A stretch of 23,128 nt of DNA from Clostridia bacterium (GTDB taxonomy: Bacteria; Bacillota_A; Clostridia; Oscillospirales; Acutalibacteraceae), in NCBI GenBank assembly GCA_024699005.1, contig JAILQN010000195.1, positions 1-23,128 on the forward strand, read 5' to 3'. Made by a program: the position numbers and the translations under genes. Shown here piece by piece: positions 21,653 to 23,128 of this stretch; the first letter of the stretch is position 1; each line of letters begins with the position of its first letter. The notes below the pieces were generated by a model, which saw only the letters and a list, made by a program, of their open reading frames with translations, searched no databases and was not told where the DNA came from.

Positions 21653-22338
21653 GCGGCAAAATCGGCGGAGGAATAATTAAATTGTATCAATCTCGGTGTT
21701 TTTATATCGAGCAGAACACCCTGTTTCGGCTCAATAATGTTTACAATCATTTTTACAAGGGATTTCGGCGTGAAGAACACACCGTCATCCGAAGCGACCA
21801 CAGGAGCGAACTTACTGAGGAAGTATTCATAGATGCGTCCGATGATATCGCCGCCTATGTCGTCAAGGGCGCTGTTGTTGAAAATGCGGAGAAGCTCGGC
21901 CAACAATTCGTCGGAAAAATCAGTATAGCTTTTCGGGAGAACACCTGTGAGTTGTTCGCTCTGGTCCTCAATCAGCTGCATAGCGTTGTTGACTACTTCA
22001 CCGAGGCTGTTCATCGGATGGCCGTCTTTATTGACAAGTCCTGCCGCAGCGATATTGTCCGGCAGATTGACGAGATATTCGTACTGTGCCTCTTTCGGCA
22101 GGAACAATGCGCTCTTTGCGGAAAAGTCGCTGGCCTCCACGGGCATTACGCGTCCGCCGCGAGAGGGACGGTCCTTCAATATCTCGGCTTCGACCTTCTT
22201 AAAACGGCTGTACGCATAGCGCAGGAAGATCAGACCCAACACGGGCATACAGTATTGATTCGAGGTCAGCTTTGACCCGGCGCGAAGGAGATCGGCGGAT
22301 TCCCACAATTCTTTTTCCAATTTACGAATGTTGACCAT
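21649..22338 (-). pseudogene. hsdM: Type I restriction-modification M subunit, truncated before the SAM motif
   Basis: The N-terminal helical domain is typical of HsdM: MVNIRKLEKELWESADLLRA, SNQYCMPVLGLIFLRYAYSR. It is followed by DDIGGDIIGRIYEYFLSKFA and FFTPKSLVKMIVNIIEPKQG, the standard lead into the methyltransferase core. The protein leaves the family at VLLD, where DPACGSGGM (SAM-binding motif I) should follow, and ends with about 18 unrelated residues. Thus SAM binding and the NPPY motif are both missing and it cannot methylate. The start ATG with GAGGAA upstream is original. No hsdS is present. Confidence 0.8.
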
Positions 22339-22516
22339 TGGCTATTCCTCGTATTAGTTCGTTATATTAATAAATCTGTAACCATAACTACACAGACTCC
22401 TGTAATAATTTATACCACAATCAATTTTTTAATTCAACACATATGATAGAAGTTATAGTTATAAGCCATATGACAAACACATAGAAATTTTAAGATTATA
22501 TTTTTACATTTAAAAT

Positions 22517-22537
22517 GCCGCCTCGGTATGAGACGGC
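22517..22537 (-). terminator. Weak hairpin, possible terminator
   Basis: On the minus strand GCCGTCTC-ATACC-GAGGCGGC forms an 8-bp stem with one G-U pair, followed by ATTTTAAATG, a poor U tract. It lies 180 nt upstream of hsdM and would end a gene lost from that side. The rest of 22339-22588 shows nothing recognisable. Confidence 0.3.
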
Positions 22538-22609
22538 GCTGTCAACAAAATTATTACTACCTGCAAAATTATCGTTATACCTACGTGTGTGCTTGATTGT
22601 ATTATTCTG

Positions 22610-22882
22610 CTATTCAATATAATTTCTCAAGCCCGTATTCAGGAGATTGGAGAAAGGATTGTCTCCCTGCGCGAAAGGCGGCAGGACGTACTCACGCAGG
22701 CTGCACTCCGTAAAGACGAAATCGACAGGATCAAGGCCATGATCACATTCATTGAGGAACAGACCGGCGAGGCGGAATACAGTGAGGCGCTCGTCCGCAG
22801 TATGATAGAAAAGGTCACCATCCACGATGACAAAATCGCGGTAGAGTTCAAATCCGGCCTTGCGATAGACGTGGAAGCATAA
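22610..22882 (+). pseudogene. C-terminal tail of a large serine recombinase
   Basis: About 90 codons are recognisable: a coiled coil ARIQEIGERIVSLRERRQDV, then LRKDEIDRIKAMITFIEEQ and the family ending EYSEALVRSMIEKVTIHDDK then IAVEFKSGLAIDVEA. This ending is characteristic of the Tn1549/conjugative-transposon serine recombinases I know. The catalytic N-terminal domain and zinc ribbon are absent; the open frame extends to a GTG at 22589 but without family sequence. It is inactive. A terminator follows immediately, as expected at the end of such elements. Confidence 0.7.
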
Positions 22883-22899
22883 AACATAGAACAGCATGA

Positions 22900-22930
22900 G
22901 GCGCTCGGAGTATATCCGGGCGTCTTTTTT
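22900..22930 (+). terminator. Terminator after the recombinase tail
   Basis: GGCGCTCGGA (22900-22909) pairs with TCCGGGCGTC (22915-22924), a 10-bp stem with two wobble pairs and a 5-nt loop, followed by six T residues. Confidence 0.8.
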
Positions 22931-22940
22931 GATGTATGTA

Positions 22941-22969
22941 TTGAAAACTTCATAAACTTGTGGTATAAT
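22941..22969 (+). promoter_or_regulatory. Strong SigA-type promoter
   Basis: TTGAAA (22941-22946) and a consensus TATAAT (22964-22969) are separated by exactly 17 nt. It points to the XRE regulator that starts 49 nt after the -10 box. Confidence 0.8.
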
Positions 22970-23017
22970 GAATTATCTTGTGAGTGCAATCGTATTTCAC
23001 CGAAAGCGAGGTGCGTT

Positions 23018-23128
23018 ATGGTAAAGAATGATTTTGATATAGATGTAAAGGTCAAATGTCTGGAAGAGCGTGTAACCCAGGCGCAGCTTGCCGAGATGGT
23101 AGGGACTTCCGCTCCGTACATCAGCAGG
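23018..23128 (+). CDS. XRE-family helix-turn-helix regulator, N-terminus (cut by window end)
   Basis: Only 37 codons are visible. They contain a Cro/CI-type helix-turn-helix: KCLEERVTQAQLAEMVGTSA then PYISR, where TQAQLAEMVGTS is the first helix-turn and PYISR starts the recognition helix. GCGAGGTG precedes the ATG and the promoter above is near consensus. It follows a recombinase tail, so it may be the first gene of a mobile element or the host gene at its integration site. Its full length and function cannot be judged here. Confidence 0.72.
   Translation, partial: MVKNDFDIDVKVKCLEERVTQAQLAEMVGTSAPYISR

Noticed and set aside
21682..22275. 197-codon plus-strand frame over hsdM
   Set aside because: Shadow of hsdM; no family match.

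Overview
This window looks like chromosomal DNA of a gut-type anaerobic member of the Firmicutes (class Clostridia, plausibly Oscillospiraceae/Ruminococcaceae-like). That placement is an inference from gene content: class II fructose-bisphosphate aldolase, M18 aminopeptidase, LarE, RlmD with an Fe-S cluster, a 2-hydroxyacyl-CoA dehydratase activase system, and AAGGAGG-type ribosome binding sites. Roughly the first 13.7 kb reads as GC-rich core genome. The remainder is visibly more AT-rich and patchy and reads as accessory DNA.

Region 1 (1-13720) holds housekeeping genes. In order they are fba, a hemolysin-III/PAQR-like membrane protein, fumC directly abutting an M18 aminopeptidase, a one-TM unknown protein, larE, and then on the minus strand a VTT-domain membrane protein coupled to a small membrane protein. 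Next come a minus-strand pair (a PII-like protein and a CPA2-type cation/proton antiporter), then proB, a prokaryotic-RING/zinc-ribbon membrane protein, and rlmD ending in a strong terminator. The striking feature is between the genes. Almost every intergenic space carries a large palindromic element built from 7-bp repeats. At least five are full copies (977-1137, 1867-2075, 4883-5043, 8009-8185, 10885-11051). Each has two inverted arms of variable heptads, an almost invariant innermost heptad AATTGCG, and a core with CCGCCCCG placed 30-31 nt inside the left arm. A half copy leads into larE (6107-6179). Two related heptad tracts with other sequences (9723-9813 and 12162-12271) lie upstream of the PII-like gene and rlmD. 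I know of no described family with this architecture; it is my main candidate for something undescribed.

Region 2 (13720-15500) is mobile-element debris. It holds a probable type I restriction R-subunit tail, an unrelated gene tail with its own terminator, two small mobile-element-type genes, and an IS21-family istA remnant with an in-frame stop and repeated AGCCACAC terminal motifs.

Region 3 (15669-19561) is a regulated cassette: a TetR-type regulator divergent from a tightly coupled three-gene operon (DUF2229-like protein, HGD-D-like protein, BadF/HgdC-type ATPase activase). These correspond to domains I know as parts of one giant activase polypeptide in many Firmicutes, here split. A palindrome TGTCG-N6-CGACA in the shared promoter region is a candidate operator.

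Region 4 (19562-23128) is again debris: a truncated IS3-family element, a 50-codon small hydrophobic ORF, a truncated and frameshifted OmpR-type response regulator, an unidentified C-terminal tail, an hsdM gene cut off just before its SAM-binding motif, the C-terminal tail of a large serine recombinase with terminator, and the start of an XRE-type regulator behind a near-consensus promoter at the window edge.
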